A stretch of DNA of 64,000 nt from Ligustrum vulgare. Its lineage: Eukaryota > Streptophyta > Magnoliopsida > Lamiales > Oleaceae. The DNA lies in contig OY743183.1 in NCBI GenBank assembly GCA_963555705.1, forward strand, positions 49,837,466-49,901,465, read 5' to 3'. Positions 25,134 through 35,712 of the stretch are shown one piece after another (the first letter of the stretch is position 1; each line of letters opens with the position of its first letter). Both the position numbers and the translations under genes were made by a program. The notes under the pieces are model-generated. The model was not told where the DNA came from, did not search any database, and saw only the letters and a program-made list of their open reading frames with translations.

Positions 25134-25648
25134 ATAGTATTTAAAAAGATTTTTCAAAAATTATGAGAATTTTAATTCATTTCTACATTGAACATTTGTT
25201 TGAGAATTTTAATCATTAATCAAAGCAAATTGTTTGTTCAAACCTTTTTTTTTATTTTGAAATGATATTACAATAAAATTAGTCATATTGTTCTTCCGTA
25301 CAACGCACAGATGTGATAGCATGGGTTCTATTTCCTTTCTCGAAGTTTTCATGTCATCAAGGGTTTCCTAACTTCAAAATTAGGAACTGCGTCAAATTTA
25401 GTGTCTGGATAATCAAATTTATTAATGCTTTATAATATATTCTTCTTCCTTCATCAAGATTTTTATCTTCGTGATATTTGACGAAAATATTGCAGTTAAA
25501 ACAAATCACTTGATTAATGATTAATAATTAATAATATAATTAAAGTCGGCTCTATCTCTAGACAAATGAAATGGTCACCTAAAGGTAAAACCTCCAAATT
25601 TAGAAATTTGTTTTCAAATAACTTACTTTCAAATGTAATGTATCGAAC

Positions 25649-25835
25649 ACGAAATCTTTTGCAAAATAAAGCGACAGAAATAAAATATAAATATCAATGC
25701 TTTTTTTCTAATAAATATCAAATACTAATGTCATAAAGTTTTTTCTATAATGATAACGAAATCTTTTGCAAAATAAAGCAACAGAAATAAAATATAAATA
25801 TCAATGCTTTTTTTTTCTAATAAATATCAAATACT
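25649..25835. repeat. 107-bp tandem duplication, second copy split by solo LTR
   Basis: Copy 1 is 25649-25755. Copy 2 starts at 25756, is interrupted at 25835 by the solo LTR, and resumes at 26684 with ATACTAATGTCATAAAG. Confidence 0.85.
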
Positions 25836-26683
25836 TGTTGGATATTGATTAATAAATTGAAAATCGATTAAAGTGACTTCGTGTCGAATTCGGAAAAATA
25901 CTCAAACCCGACCCAATCCGTTTAGGCAAATTTAATTTGCCGCTTCGCCGCTTCGGACAAAGAGAATTTCGATTTCTCTGCATGTATTGAAGGGTATATT
26001 TGGCATTTCTAAAACCAATATTGAATGAATGAGAAATTACGAAAAATGACGAAATCGAGTCAAAATATTTGACCGTGCGATCGCATGGTTGGAAAACCTG
26101 CGATCACACGTCAAATTTATTTCCGGTTTTTTTAGTAAAACCGTGTGACCGCACGGATTATAACCGTGCAACCACAAGGTTATCCGGTGAAAAGACACAT
26201 TTTCATAAAAGTGCATGATTTGGAAATGGTACATGGTTTGACTTCGACCATTTCGTCAACACCCTTTCATGGTCTATAAATAGGACATTTTGGGTGTTCT
26301 ATTCCTCACATTTTGATATGCAAAACATATATCATCATCTCTTCTCTCCTAAATCAAAATCATTGCATTTGTTTTGATTTTCTTTCATTTTCATCTTTGG
26401 AGTACATATACCAAATTTTGGTTCGTTATACTTGTGTTTTGGAGTACTACAAATACAAGTGAAGTCGTTATATCTTGGGAGTCGATTGCCGGAATCCATA
26501 AGTACCGTTGGGGGGTAAATTCGACTTAAAGACAAAGAGTCAAACTCTTACCTCGACTTTATCCCTACTTTCTTCTCTTTCTTGTTTGTATTTTCTTTAC
26601 CGTTACTCTATCCAATTTTCGACACGGATTTACAAACTATTATTCTTCTTATTTTGGCGTCACTATTCACAAATCTCCCAACA
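25836..26683 (+). mobile_element. Solo LTR, 848 bp, exact 5-bp TSD
   Basis: It starts TGTTGGATATTG and ends CTCCCAACA, with ATACT on both sides (25831-25835 and 26684-26688). There is no primer site or internal region. The TATA box TCTATAAATAG is at about 26272. CGATCG-type sequence (CCGTGCGATCGCATGG, GCGATCACACG, CCGTGTGACCGCACGG) lies at 26073-26160, upstream of the TATA box. The tandem duplication it interrupts makes its limits certain. The parent family is not identified. Confidence 0.9.
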
Positions 26684-26737
26684 ATACTAATGTCATAAAG
26701 TTTTTTCTATAATGATAAAAACAACTAGAAAAATAAG

Positions 26738-26900
26738 TCTCCGTTTGGCAAACTTGTTTAAAACAAATTTTTTACAACACAATTCCTTAAACCCCTTTTT
26801 AGCCACACATATTTTCTCCATCCATTTTTCAACCACATATTTTACCTCAAAAATATTAAAAAAATGTTTTTAAAAAAAAAAATTAACAAACAGAGTCGAC
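26738..26900. mobile_element. Probable hAT-like MITE
   Basis: The ends are GTCTCCGTTTGGCAAAC and, reverse-complemented, GTCGACTCTGTTTGTTAA, with an AT-rich CCACACATATTTT interior. No clean TSD. Confidence 0.45.
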
Positions 26901-26991
26901 ATTAATATTTGTAATCATTTGCTCTATTTTGTTCAATTTTATTTTACTATTTAATTTATATAATCCTTCTTATTAAAGTAACCTTTAACGG

Positions 26992-27211
26992 TGATAGAAC
27001 TATAAAAGTGGAACTGATATGTTGTTGTTGATGTTGTGAATAATTCAATACAATATTCAACCATATTTATAGGGGAATAACCCTAACTCTAAAAGGTAAA
27101 ATAAATCAAAATATATTTCCTAATCTATAAAATAACAATTCTAATATTAATAGACTTAATGTAAGAAACAAAATAATGCAAAGATAAATTTATTTTCTTT
27201 CATATTTAACA
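26992..27211 (-). repeat. 3' LTR of TRIM-like element
   Basis: It pairs with 37231-37450. The adjoining CTCCCCCTTAA (27212-27222) is the complement of the polypurine tract. Confidence 0.9.
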
Positions 27212-27557
27212 CTCCCCCTTAAGTTGGAGCGTGGATGTCAAGAACGTTCAACTTGTGAATAGGTGTGCAGAAGTAGCCATGTAGATGTAGAGTTGACACA
27301 TAAGTTGCTTCCTTGTCTTCTAGCTTTAATGGTCTTCTTGGATTGATACTTTAATGAAGGATTAATTGGATAACATAAATTCAATACCTGCAACTAGTGG
27401 AATCCTAACACCAAAATATATAGTCAGCAAAAGAGACGTAAATCTAATAGGTATGAGAATCGCTTGATCATCGAGGTCGACTGGGTAAGGAACTGAATTT
27501 GCGAATAGAAGACTATAAAATGATCCAAGAAATAGTGATAACTCAAGATTTAGGGAA

Positions 27558-27770
27558 GGGTAACTTGATCAATTGGTCCCTACCTTTCACACTTCTTGTG
27601 GAACTCGTCTCAGAGTTTGGTTTTTGGAAAATTCATCCTTACCTTTACCTTTTCTTGCTAAAAAATCATTACCTTCTAATTCCATCCAAATATCCGTTAG
27701 TTGACCCAAAAATCACCTATTGACTATTTTAATGAAGGGCAAACAAGTCACGTCCTATTATTCGATTTAA
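27558..27770 (+). repeat. Pack-MULE left TIR
   Basis: Inverted match of 36845-37054. It shares GAT.TAA with the adjoining LTR at the junction near 27764-27770. Confidence 0.85.
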
Positions 27771-28597
27771 TTGTTAACTCACCTCTCGGATTATGAAAAC
27801 AACCATTAAATCATGAATTGGTGATCAAGCAACTCAAGCATTAAACGCAATAATAAAATCAATACATGAAAATAAAGTGTCAACTTGAGAATTAAAATCA
27901 AACTAAAAACATTAAATCTATATCGTTAATCCCGAATTAAAATTTAGCTACTCATGGTTGTGGAATTAAAAGCAATAAATAATACGAACAAAACCCGATT
28001 TTTATAGAGTTGAAGAACTGTCATCACTTTGCACCACCAAAATCACCAAAGAAGTCCACTGCCAAAATTAATGGTTGTCTCCTCCCAGCCGTGCGTCTCC
28101 AATTCCAGCCAATTATTCCGTCCACAACCAACTAACCTCTCTGTTGTTTCCCTTGTTTTAATTCCCAAGAATTTTCTCCTCCACTCTCCAACAATATATA
28201 TATATATATATATCCTCCAAACTAACTACCAGCCGACCAAAATTTTAGTCACTTTCACTTTGTCCCCTCTACTCCAATTCTCAATTGTCAATATATATAA
28301 TATATGTTTATCTCCACTTTGTTTCTCCTCCAGCCGACCAACCACACTAATTCTACCCTTTTTTTTAAAATCAGCCGCACCACTTCTTCTGTTTTTTGCC
28401 CGGCAGCACTCCCCAGCTAATTCTTTTTCTTTTCTCTCGACTATGCTCTCGTTTATATATCTGCCAACCTCACTTCTTTTTTCAATTAATTCCACCCAGC
28501 AATATCACACTGCCCCACGGCTGCGCCCTCCTCTTGGCTCTCTCACGGCCTCTCTTTTTAACTCACGCTGCGCCCCCTCCTCCTCTACCATGTATAT

Positions 28598-28632
<35 letters not shown>

Positions 28633-28968
28633 CACACTATTGAGCCCTAAAACAAAAGCCCAATTATTTTTTACTTTAATTTTTATGTTTTAGGGTCACA
28701 ATTCTTCCAATAGAATAAGTTGGTCCTTGAGTTAATTGCACATTCGGTCTTCAACTTTTGGGAGTGTACACTTTAGTCCTTTTTTTTCGTTTTATCTCAA
28801 TATTCGTCCAATTGTCATGAATTTCCTTCAATTCGTTCATCTTCTCGACTCTTGGGATAAAACCTGAAATAATGACAAATAAACACAAACTAAGTAGAAT
28901 TTATTCGAGAAAAACAAAATAATATCCTAATTTCGACAGATAAATAAGTGTATAAAATACACTTATCA
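27771..28968 (-). repeat. 3' LTR, lacking its R/U5 end
   Basis: It aligns with 34465-35712. The counterpart of 33884-34464 is absent, replaced by Pack-MULE TIR sequence. It ends ACACTTATCA at 28968. Pyrimidine-rich stretches and (TA)n runs give rise to spurious ORFs. Confidence 0.85.
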
Positions 28969-28977
28969 AACCCCCCC
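28969..28977 (-). promoter_or_regulatory. Polypurine tract
   Basis: The minus strand reads GGGGGGGTT directly before the 3' LTR, preceded by GAGGACGAACAAATATTCTA, which has a close counterpart in the copy at 7200-7220. Confidence 0.8.
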
Positions 28978-29582
28978 AAACTAGAATATTTGTTCGTCCT
29001 CGAACAAAAATAAAACTAAACTATAAAAATAAAAATGCAAGCAGAAATTGTTTTTGTTTTTGTCAATTTATTTACCATACACTTCAATAATCCAAAATGA
29101 CGATTCACTTTAGAAAAGAAAAATGAACAACAAAAATTATTTTCATTCATCCAATGCTCAACATCATCGTGTGTGTGTGAATAGCCTAAAATCGAATGCA
29201 AACTCATGTAAAAATATACTTGACACTGTGTGACTTGTCATGCAGAAATAAGCCCGAATCCCATGTGGTCAACAATGATTTTCTTTTTATTTTCCTGAAA
29301 CTCTCATGGATGATCACAACCTTAATGCTTTTCTCTCATATCCCGAGGTCTTTCCTATTGATGTGATTTCTACACATGTATAAATTGCATTTTTCCACAC
29401 AAGGCAGTTAGGATTTGACAAGTATGCTCGACGGACCAAGAATAATTCATCTCCAAACCCACACTCCAGTATTAGGAATTTTAATCAACAAAGCTTATAC
29501 CATTTATATATCATTTTTTTTTATATGGACGACTTTTTCTTTTAATGTCCTTGTCTTTTACCATCTTTGTGCAGAACTTTTC

Positions 29583-29880
29583 ATACTGGCTTTCTATATG
29601 ACCCCTGTAGCGAGCTTTAGGTCGGCAGCTCCCAACTCAGTTGAGCTTAGGGTACCAGGTTCAGAGAACCCCTCAGACTTAATTACCCGAGTCATAAAGG
29701 CTTAAACAGAAAAGTTAAAGATGTTTTAGTGTCTTATGTGTAAGTCCACTCTCCGTACTTGCTTTCTAGTTGACCCCTGTAGTGAGCTTTAGGTCGATGA
29801 CTCCCAAGCCAGACGACTTTAGGGCACCAGGTTTGAAAGACCCCTCGGACTTACTTACTCGAGTCAAAAAGGCATTTGAA
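29583..29880 (-). repeat. Tandem non-coding module, two units
   Basis: Units at about 29583-29700 and 29758-29872 share GACCCCTGTAG.GAGCTTTAGG, CACCAGGTT or TACCAGGTT, and CTCGGACTTA-type ends, at a period of about 174 bp. Confidence 0.7.
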
Positions 29881-30996
29881 GAGCAGAATAAGACCTTCAG
29901 CATTTTTCTGTTTTTATGCTGGACATGATTTATACCCGTTGATTAAAACCCCTTACACTAAAGATGTGTCATTAAAAACTTCAGACCCTCAATCTGTCAA
30001 TGCCTACTTGTACTTGACCTCTCTATCCTCAAACTACTTCTTGAGCAGTTTGGTTCTACATTTCAGGTCAGGATCTAATTTCTTAAGGTTTGAGATTTTT
30101 CAGTCAATTCTATGTTCAATGTGCACAAGTTTACCCCACAAATATCAAGCATCTCCCTACACAAGTTATTATTCGAAAGTGGCTATGTGCTCAAGTTTGA
30201 TTAATGTCTTACATGGATGAATGTCAAGAAAAATTTTAGTTTACATGTTGCCCAAATTTTCTAACTAAAGCACAAAAGTCAATTCAAATCATGTCATAAG
30301 TAATAAATAAATCAACAAAAATTTTCAAAATTTTCACCTTTTTTTTTTTTTTTTTTTGAATCCCAAAAACAAGGTATCGAATGACCAAGATGAAGAAATG
30401 AGATACCACCCCCCCAAACTAGAAAGTTACATTGTCCTCAATGTAAAAGAAAAGATATATCAATTGATAACAATACATAAAAGATGAGTTAGGTACTTCC
30501 CAGGTTTAGAGAAGCAATGTGATAACTTGAATATTTGCTTTGATCTCGCTTGGATGATTTCGACATGTTTCTTGTATTTCCATGCTTGGTTGAAAGTGTT
30601 ACAAGTGGTGTGTTCCTCGCAAGTAAAAAAAATAAATAACATTAGAATCATACACACCATTAATAGACTGAAATAGATCAACACCAACAATCCCAACTTT
30701 AAACATAGAAAAAATTTGAATTTTCAAACACGGTCAAAGTGTGCAAAATCATGCATATGATTTGTTTTTGATACGATAAGAGTAATGACTTTGACACAAT
30801 GTGATGCAAAATTGTAAGCTCATGGATGATGTATGAATTAGAACTAAAAATGCACTTAAAAATCAAATCAAAGAGGTCGGTGCTTGGGATGCTTATTTCA
30901 AAAACTCCAATAAAGAGAAAAAAAAAATGCAAGTGCTACCTAAAAATTTAAATGTAAAGCTGTAAATAAAGCAAAATAAATAAAAGAGACAGAAAA

Positions 30997-31012
30997 TTGG
31001 GTTGCCTCCCAA
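30997..31012 (-). promoter_or_regulatory. Conserved post-ORF hairpin
   Basis: On the minus strand TTGGG-AGGCAA-CCCAA lies about 45 bases after the gag-protease stop, preceded by AAACGGAGCGCTTA. Confidence 0.55.
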
Positions 31013-31058
31013 TAAGCGCTCCGTTTATAGTCTAAAGCTCGACTTTTTGCAAACTTTC

Positions 31059-33671
31059 TTATGGTGGCTTAAAGGATGCTCGTGATGCCCTGCACTCTTT
31101 GCAATTTCCCGCCTTACATTTCTCAACATTTTTGCGCACTTTCTTGAATTCTTTATTGTTGATCTGAGTGCCACGTGGTTTTTCTTCTTGCTTCAAATTA
31201 TTACGAAGTTCTTGCACCACTTTTTCCAGTTTGAAGCAACTTTCTGTCTGATAATATTTGTTAGGGTATTGAGTGACACTGAAAGTCACTTGATCATCCT
31301 GAACCCTTAAGATCACCTCCCCCTTTTCAACATCTATCAAAGCTCGTCCCGTCGCCAGAAAAGGTCTACCAAAAATAAGTGGCATTTGACTGTCCTCTTC
31401 AATATCCAAAATCACGAAATCGACTGGAAAAATGAATTTATCCACTTTAACTAAAATGTCCTCAATGACACCATATGGATGCTTCACAGATCTGTCAGCC
31501 AGCTGTAATGTGATTTTGGTTGGTTTGGGTTTCCCTACTCCAAGTTTCTTGTAAACTGATAGAGGCATCAAATTGATACTTGCCCCTAAATCACACAAAA
31601 CTCTATCAAATTTGAAATTGCCAATATCACAAGGGATAGAGAAACTCCCTGGATCTTTGAGTTTTGGAGGCAATTTATTTTGCAAAATTGCGCTGCACTC
31701 CTCAGTTAAGGACACGGTCTCAAATTCCCTCAACTTCCTCTTTTTAGAAATCATCTCTTTCATAAACTTGAGGTAAGCTGGCATCTGAGCCAAAGCATCT
31801 GCAAATGGAATGTTGATATGCAATTTCTTGAATACTTCCATAAATTTACTAAATTGCTTATCCATTTTGTGATTTTGCAGACGTTGGGGGAATGAGACTG
31901 GTGGGACATAGGTCTTGATAGGCGATTGAGATTCTTCCTTTGATTTTGCAACATTATTTTGACAATTTGAATTTGATATCTCATTCGTCTCCATATCCTT
32001 GTCTTCATTTTCCATCAGCTTTTCCCTCTGTTCATATATCTTCTCATGTATTTCAGGCAATTGCACATCACTTTTGGTAGTGATAGCCTGAACATCCTTC
32101 TGTACCCTATTTCTAAGGAGTTTATGAGGGAAAGGGATTGGAGGTAGATATCCATTTGGTGGAAAATATTCCTCTGCAGGAATGTATGATTCATCCTCAA
32201 CAGCTACCTCATAAGCTGTAGTGTAGATTTTTTCCATTTCCACTACAGAGATCATGTTGACTTGCTCCCTTGGATTTTTAACTGTGTTACTTGGGAGTGT
32301 TCCAGGTGCTCGCTCAGACAGTTGTTGAGCGATTTGACTTATCTGATTTTCAAGCCCTTTAAGTGCAGCCGAATGATTTTGTATGGTTGTTTGATGTAGT
32401 TCAAACATTTTATCAGTCTTCTGCATGAGCTTTTGAAACATTTCCCCCAAACTTGGTCTTCTCTCCTGCATTGGTTGGTTAAACTCATTTTGATTCTTAG
32501 ACCATTTGAAGTTTGGGTGTTGTCTCCAACCAGGGTTGTAAGTAGGAGCATATGGGTGATTCTGTTGTTGATGATTGTTTTGCACAAAATTAACCTGCTC
32601 CTCTTTTGAAGCCAACAACATGCAATTTTCGGTTGAATGGTTCGCGTTACAATTCTCACACACTACTGGTGATTGAATAGCGTGAACTCCTTGATGATGT
32701 GAACACAACATGTCAACCTTTTTTGTTAGCGCAGCAAGTTGAGCATTTGTACTGGTTAGTGAATCTACATCATGTACTCCAGCAACTCTTTTGTGCACTG
32801 TTCTTTCAGACGTGAACATGGTGTGTGTTTTTGCAATGAGTTCCACCAAGTCCCATGCTTGGTTGACACTTTTATTGGTAATAGACCCGCCAGCTGATGA
32901 GTCCACTATGGATTTGTAAATTGGTGACAACCCAGAGTAAAAGTATTGAACTTGAAGGCCTTTATTAAATCCATGATATGGGCATTTTCTAAGAAGATCC
33001 TTAAATCTACCCCAAGATTCATGAAAACTCTCACCGTCTAGTTGTTGAAAAGTAGATATCTCCAATTTTAGTTTAGCTACTTTAGCGGGTGAAAAATATT
33101 TGTTACAGAATTTTCTAACTAAGTCATCCCATGTAACTATACTAGATTCAGGCTCAGAATCAAGCCACTCCAATGCACTATCTCTTAAAGTGTAAGGAAA
33201 TAGCCGCAAACGAATGGCATCATCGTTTATGCCTTGAAATTGGAAATTTTGGCACATTCTCCCAAATCTTGCAACATGTGCATTGGGGTCCTCGTGTGCC
33301 TTTCCAAAAAATTGAAGATTATTACTGAAAAGGTTTATTAAATCTGCTTTTAATTGGAAGTCATTCCTTCCAAAAGGCGGATATAATATACTAGAACGGT
33401 TTGCAGTGGCAACAGGAGTCAAGAATTGACCCATAGGAAGGTCTCCTACGTTGTCATCTTGTACATTCTGTTGGTTGTTGTGATTGATTTGCAATGCTGC
33501 ATTTTGACCAGGAGGTAATGCAGCTGCATTCGGGTTTAGTTCAATGTGTTCCAAAGGATTGATTGGATTAGCCATTTGGTTCAGATTTTGTTGTTCCCTA
33601 CGTCGTCCTCTAAAGAATTGTTCAATTTCAGGTTTGAAAGGTAAAAGATTTCCCCTTTGCGAACGGAGCAT
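31059..33671 (-). CDS. Gag-protease polyprotein, 870 aa, intact
   Basis: Expected to form virus-like particles and to process Gag. A basic, Gln/Asn-rich N terminus is followed by the retrotrans_gag capsid region (about residues 118-250, with ALEWLDSEP, SIVTWDDLVRKF and LDGESFHESWGRFKDLLRKCP). A zinc knuckle CX2CX4HX4C lies at 338-350, a long linker follows, and an aspartic protease at about 691-790 has the catalytic DLGAS loop and PLIFGRPFLATG. A C-terminal Cys cluster KCKAGNCKECRAS follows. No stop or frameshift. The ATG is the first after a run of 32 A in the leader. No polymerase domains follow. Tat/Athila-like placement is inference from gag-PR type and tRNA-Asp primer. Confidence 0.9.
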   Translation of the reverse strand: MLRSQRGNLLPFKPEIEQFFRGRRREQQNLNQMANPINPLEHIELNPNAAALPPGQNAALQINHNNQQNVQDDNVGDLPMGQFLTPVATANRSSILYPPFGRNDFQLKADLINLFSNNLQFFGKAHEDPNAHVARFGRMCQNFQFQGINDDAIRLRLFPYTLRDSALEWLDSEPESSIVTWDDLVRKFCNKYFSPAKVAKLKLEISTFQQLDGESFHESWGRFKDLLRKCPYHGFNKGLQVQYFYSGLSPIYKSIVDSSAGGSITNKSVNQAWDLVELIAKTHTMFTSERTVHKRVAGVHDVDSLTSTNAQLAALTKKVDMLCSHHQGVHAIQSPVVCENCNANHSTENCMLLASKEEQVNFVQNNHQQQNHPYAPTYNPGWRQHPNFKWSKNQNEFNQPMQERRPSLGEMFQKLMQKTDKMFELHQTTIQNHSAALKGLENQISQIAQQLSERAPGTLPSNTVKNPREQVNMISVVEMEKIYTTAYEVAVEDESYIPAEEYFPPNGYLPPIPFPHKLLRNRVQKDVQAITTKSDVQLPEIHEKIYEQREKLMENEDKDMETNEISNSNCQNNVAKSKEESQSPIKTYVPPVSFPQRLQNHKMDKQFSKFMEVFKKLHINIPFADALAQMPAYLKFMKEMISKKRKLREFETVSLTEECSAILQNKLPPKLKDPGSFSIPCDIGNFKFDRVLCDLGASINLMPLSVYKKLGVGKPKPTKITLQLADRSVKHPYGVIEDILVKVDKFIFPVDFVILDIEEDSQMPLIFGRPFLATGRALIDVEKGEVILRVQDDQVTFSVTQYPNKYYQTESCFKLEKVVQELRNNLKQEEKPRGTQINNKEFKKVRKNVEKCKAGNCKECRASRASFKPP

Positions 33672-33682
33672 AAAAGGACAAG

Positions 33683-33687
<5 letters not shown>

Positions 33688-33719
<32 letters not shown>
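33688..33719 (-). repeat. A32 tract just upstream of gag start
   Basis: A 32-base homopolymer (A on the coding strand) lies about 16 bases before the gag-protease ATG. Confidence 0.9.
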
Positions 33720-33720
<1 letters not shown>

Positions 33721-33854
33721 AAAATTTAGAGAATTTTTGATGTTTTTGTTGTTTTTGTTTATTATGAATCAAAATACTAAAAACTTAAGGGCAAACTAAA
33801 TCTAAAAGCTAAGAATGCTAAAAATCAAAATAAATAAATAACAAATTAAAATAG

Positions 33855-33872
33855 TCCCCGGCAACGACGCCA
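33855..33872 (-). promoter_or_regulatory. tRNA-Asp primer binding site
   Basis: The minus strand reads TGGCGTCGTTGCCGGGGA, one base off the complement of the plant tRNA-Asp 3' end, about 11 bases inside the LTR. Confidence 0.85.
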
Positions 33873-33883
33873 AAAACTTGTTG

Positions 33884-34886
33884 TGTTGAAATATCGCAAG
33901 TGTACGATATCGCTACAAGTAATAAAAGTGGACTTTTTGAGTCCGGGTTATCGATCCCACGAGGACTATTTAATTCGCTATAAATTTACTTCGAATATAG
34001 AATTCCTAGACAAAACCAAAACTAACTAAGAAAATAAATTGTAAAATAATAAAAACAAAAAAACGACAAATAATTGGAAATCACTGAAATAAACAAATCA
34101 ATTAAAATAAACAATAACAAATTAAACTAAAAACAATTAGCGAAAGCAAGAAACAAACGTGGTGGATTTTAAACAATTAAATGAATATCGGGACTAACGA
34201 TTTCGAAATAACGTTCTAGCTTAATTTCTCATCTCAAGTTGTTTTCTAAAATTGTATTTGGTCGAATTCACGCATATATCTAATTTACCTCTCTCGAGTT
34301 CAAATTAGTCCTATTTAACTAAGTCAACCATGTATCTCTACAGCGGGTCAGAGTTCTCCTTAACTAAATGCATTAAATTTCCTAGGAATTTCTAAGTGAC
34401 CACATGCAACCACAAATTCATATCTCTATCTTTTTGTTGAAATTGCGGAATTTTATTACGTGATCTAATTGTTAACTCACCTCTCGGATTATGAAAACAA
34501 CCATTAAATCATGAATTGGTGATCAAGCAACTCAAGCATTAAACGCAATAATAAAATCAATACATGAAAATAAAGTGCCAACTTGAGAATTAAAATCAAA
34601 CTAAAAACATTAAATCTATATCGTTAATCCCGAATTAAAATTTAGCTACTCATGGTTGTGGAATTAAAAGCAATAAATAATACGAACAAAACCCGATTTT
34701 TATAGAGTTGAAGAATTGTCATCACTTTGCACCACCAAAATCACCAAAGAAGTCCACTGCCAAAATTAATGGTTGTCTCCTCCCAGCCGTGCGTCTCCAA
34801 TTCCAGCCAATTATTCCGTCCACAACCAACTAACCTCTCTGTTGTTTCCCTTGTTTTAATTCCCAAGAATTTTCTCCTCCACTCTC

Positions 34887-34933
<47 letters not shown>

Positions 34934-35315
34934 TCCAAACTAACTACCAGCCGACCAAAATTTTAGTCACTTTCACTTTGTCCCCTCTACTCCAATTCTC
35001 AATTGTCAATATATATAATATATGTTTATCTCCACTTTGTTTCTCCTCCAGCCGACCAACCACACTAATTCTACCCTTTTTTTTAAAATCAGCCGCACCA
35101 CATCTTCTGTTTTTTGCCCGGCAGCACTCCCCAGCTAATTCTTTTTCTTTTCTCTCGGCTATGCTCTCGTTTATATATCTGCCAACCTCACTTCTTTTTT
35201 CAATTAATTCCACCCAGCAATATCACACTGCCCCATGGCTGCGCCCTCCTCTTGGCTCTCTCACGGCATCTCTTTTTAACTCACGCTGCGCCCCCTCCTC
35301 CTCTACCATGTATAT

Positions 35316-35372
<57 letters not shown>

Positions 35373-35712
35373 TATACACACTATTGAGCCCTAAAACAAA
35401 AGCCCAATTATTTCTTACTTTAATTTTTATGTTTTAGGGTCACAATTCTTCCAATAGAATAAGTTGGTCCTTGAGTTAATTGCACATTCGGTCTTCAACT
35501 TTTGGGAGTGTACACTTTAGTCCTTTTTCTTCGTTTTATCTCAATATTCGTCCAATTGTCATGAATTTCCTTCAATTCGTTCATCTTCTCGACTCTTGGG
35601 ATAAAACCTGAAATAATGACAAATAAACACAAACTAAGTAGAATTTATTCGAGAAAAACAAAATAATATCTTAATTTCGACAGATAAATAAGTGTATAAA
35701 ATACACTTATCA
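33884..35712 (-). repeat. 5' LTR (1829 bp), complete
   Basis: On the plus strand it runs from TGTTGAAATATCGCAAGTG to ATACACTTATCA. It carries long (TA)n runs at 34892-34931 and about 35320-35370, longer than in the partner LTR. Its first three bases in element sense (TGA) form the stop of the interrupted lyase ORF. Confidence 0.9.

Larger units (their letters stand above)
28978..31058 (-). other. Conserved non-coding 3' domain
   Basis: About 2.1 kb without a long ORF between the protease stop and the polypurine tract. Many blocks match 4140-7230 of the older plus-strand copy in the same order, including CCACATGGGATTC, a tandem module (29583-29880) and the hairpin at 30997-31012. A poly-T run of 18 lies at 30340-30357. 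Confidence 0.75.
27771..35712 (-). mobile_element. Young gag-protease-only LTR retroelement (non-autonomous)
   Basis: Minus strand order: full 5' LTR (35712-33884), tRNA-Asp primer site, A-rich leader, intact 870-codon gag-protease ORF, hairpin, about 2.1 kb non-coding 3' domain, purine tract, 3' LTR (28968-27771, truncated). The shared LTR parts differ at about nine substitutions plus microsatellite length over about 1.2 kb, so it is recent. With no RT, RNase H or integrase it must borrow enzymes, as proposed for elements with only gag (TR-GAG type). Confidence 0.85.

Noticed and set aside
28029..28643. ORF of 204 codons and its near-copy at 34727-35394
   Set aside because: Both lie in pyrimidine-rich LTR sequence, are extended by (TA)n runs and change length between the two LTRs; no protein family.
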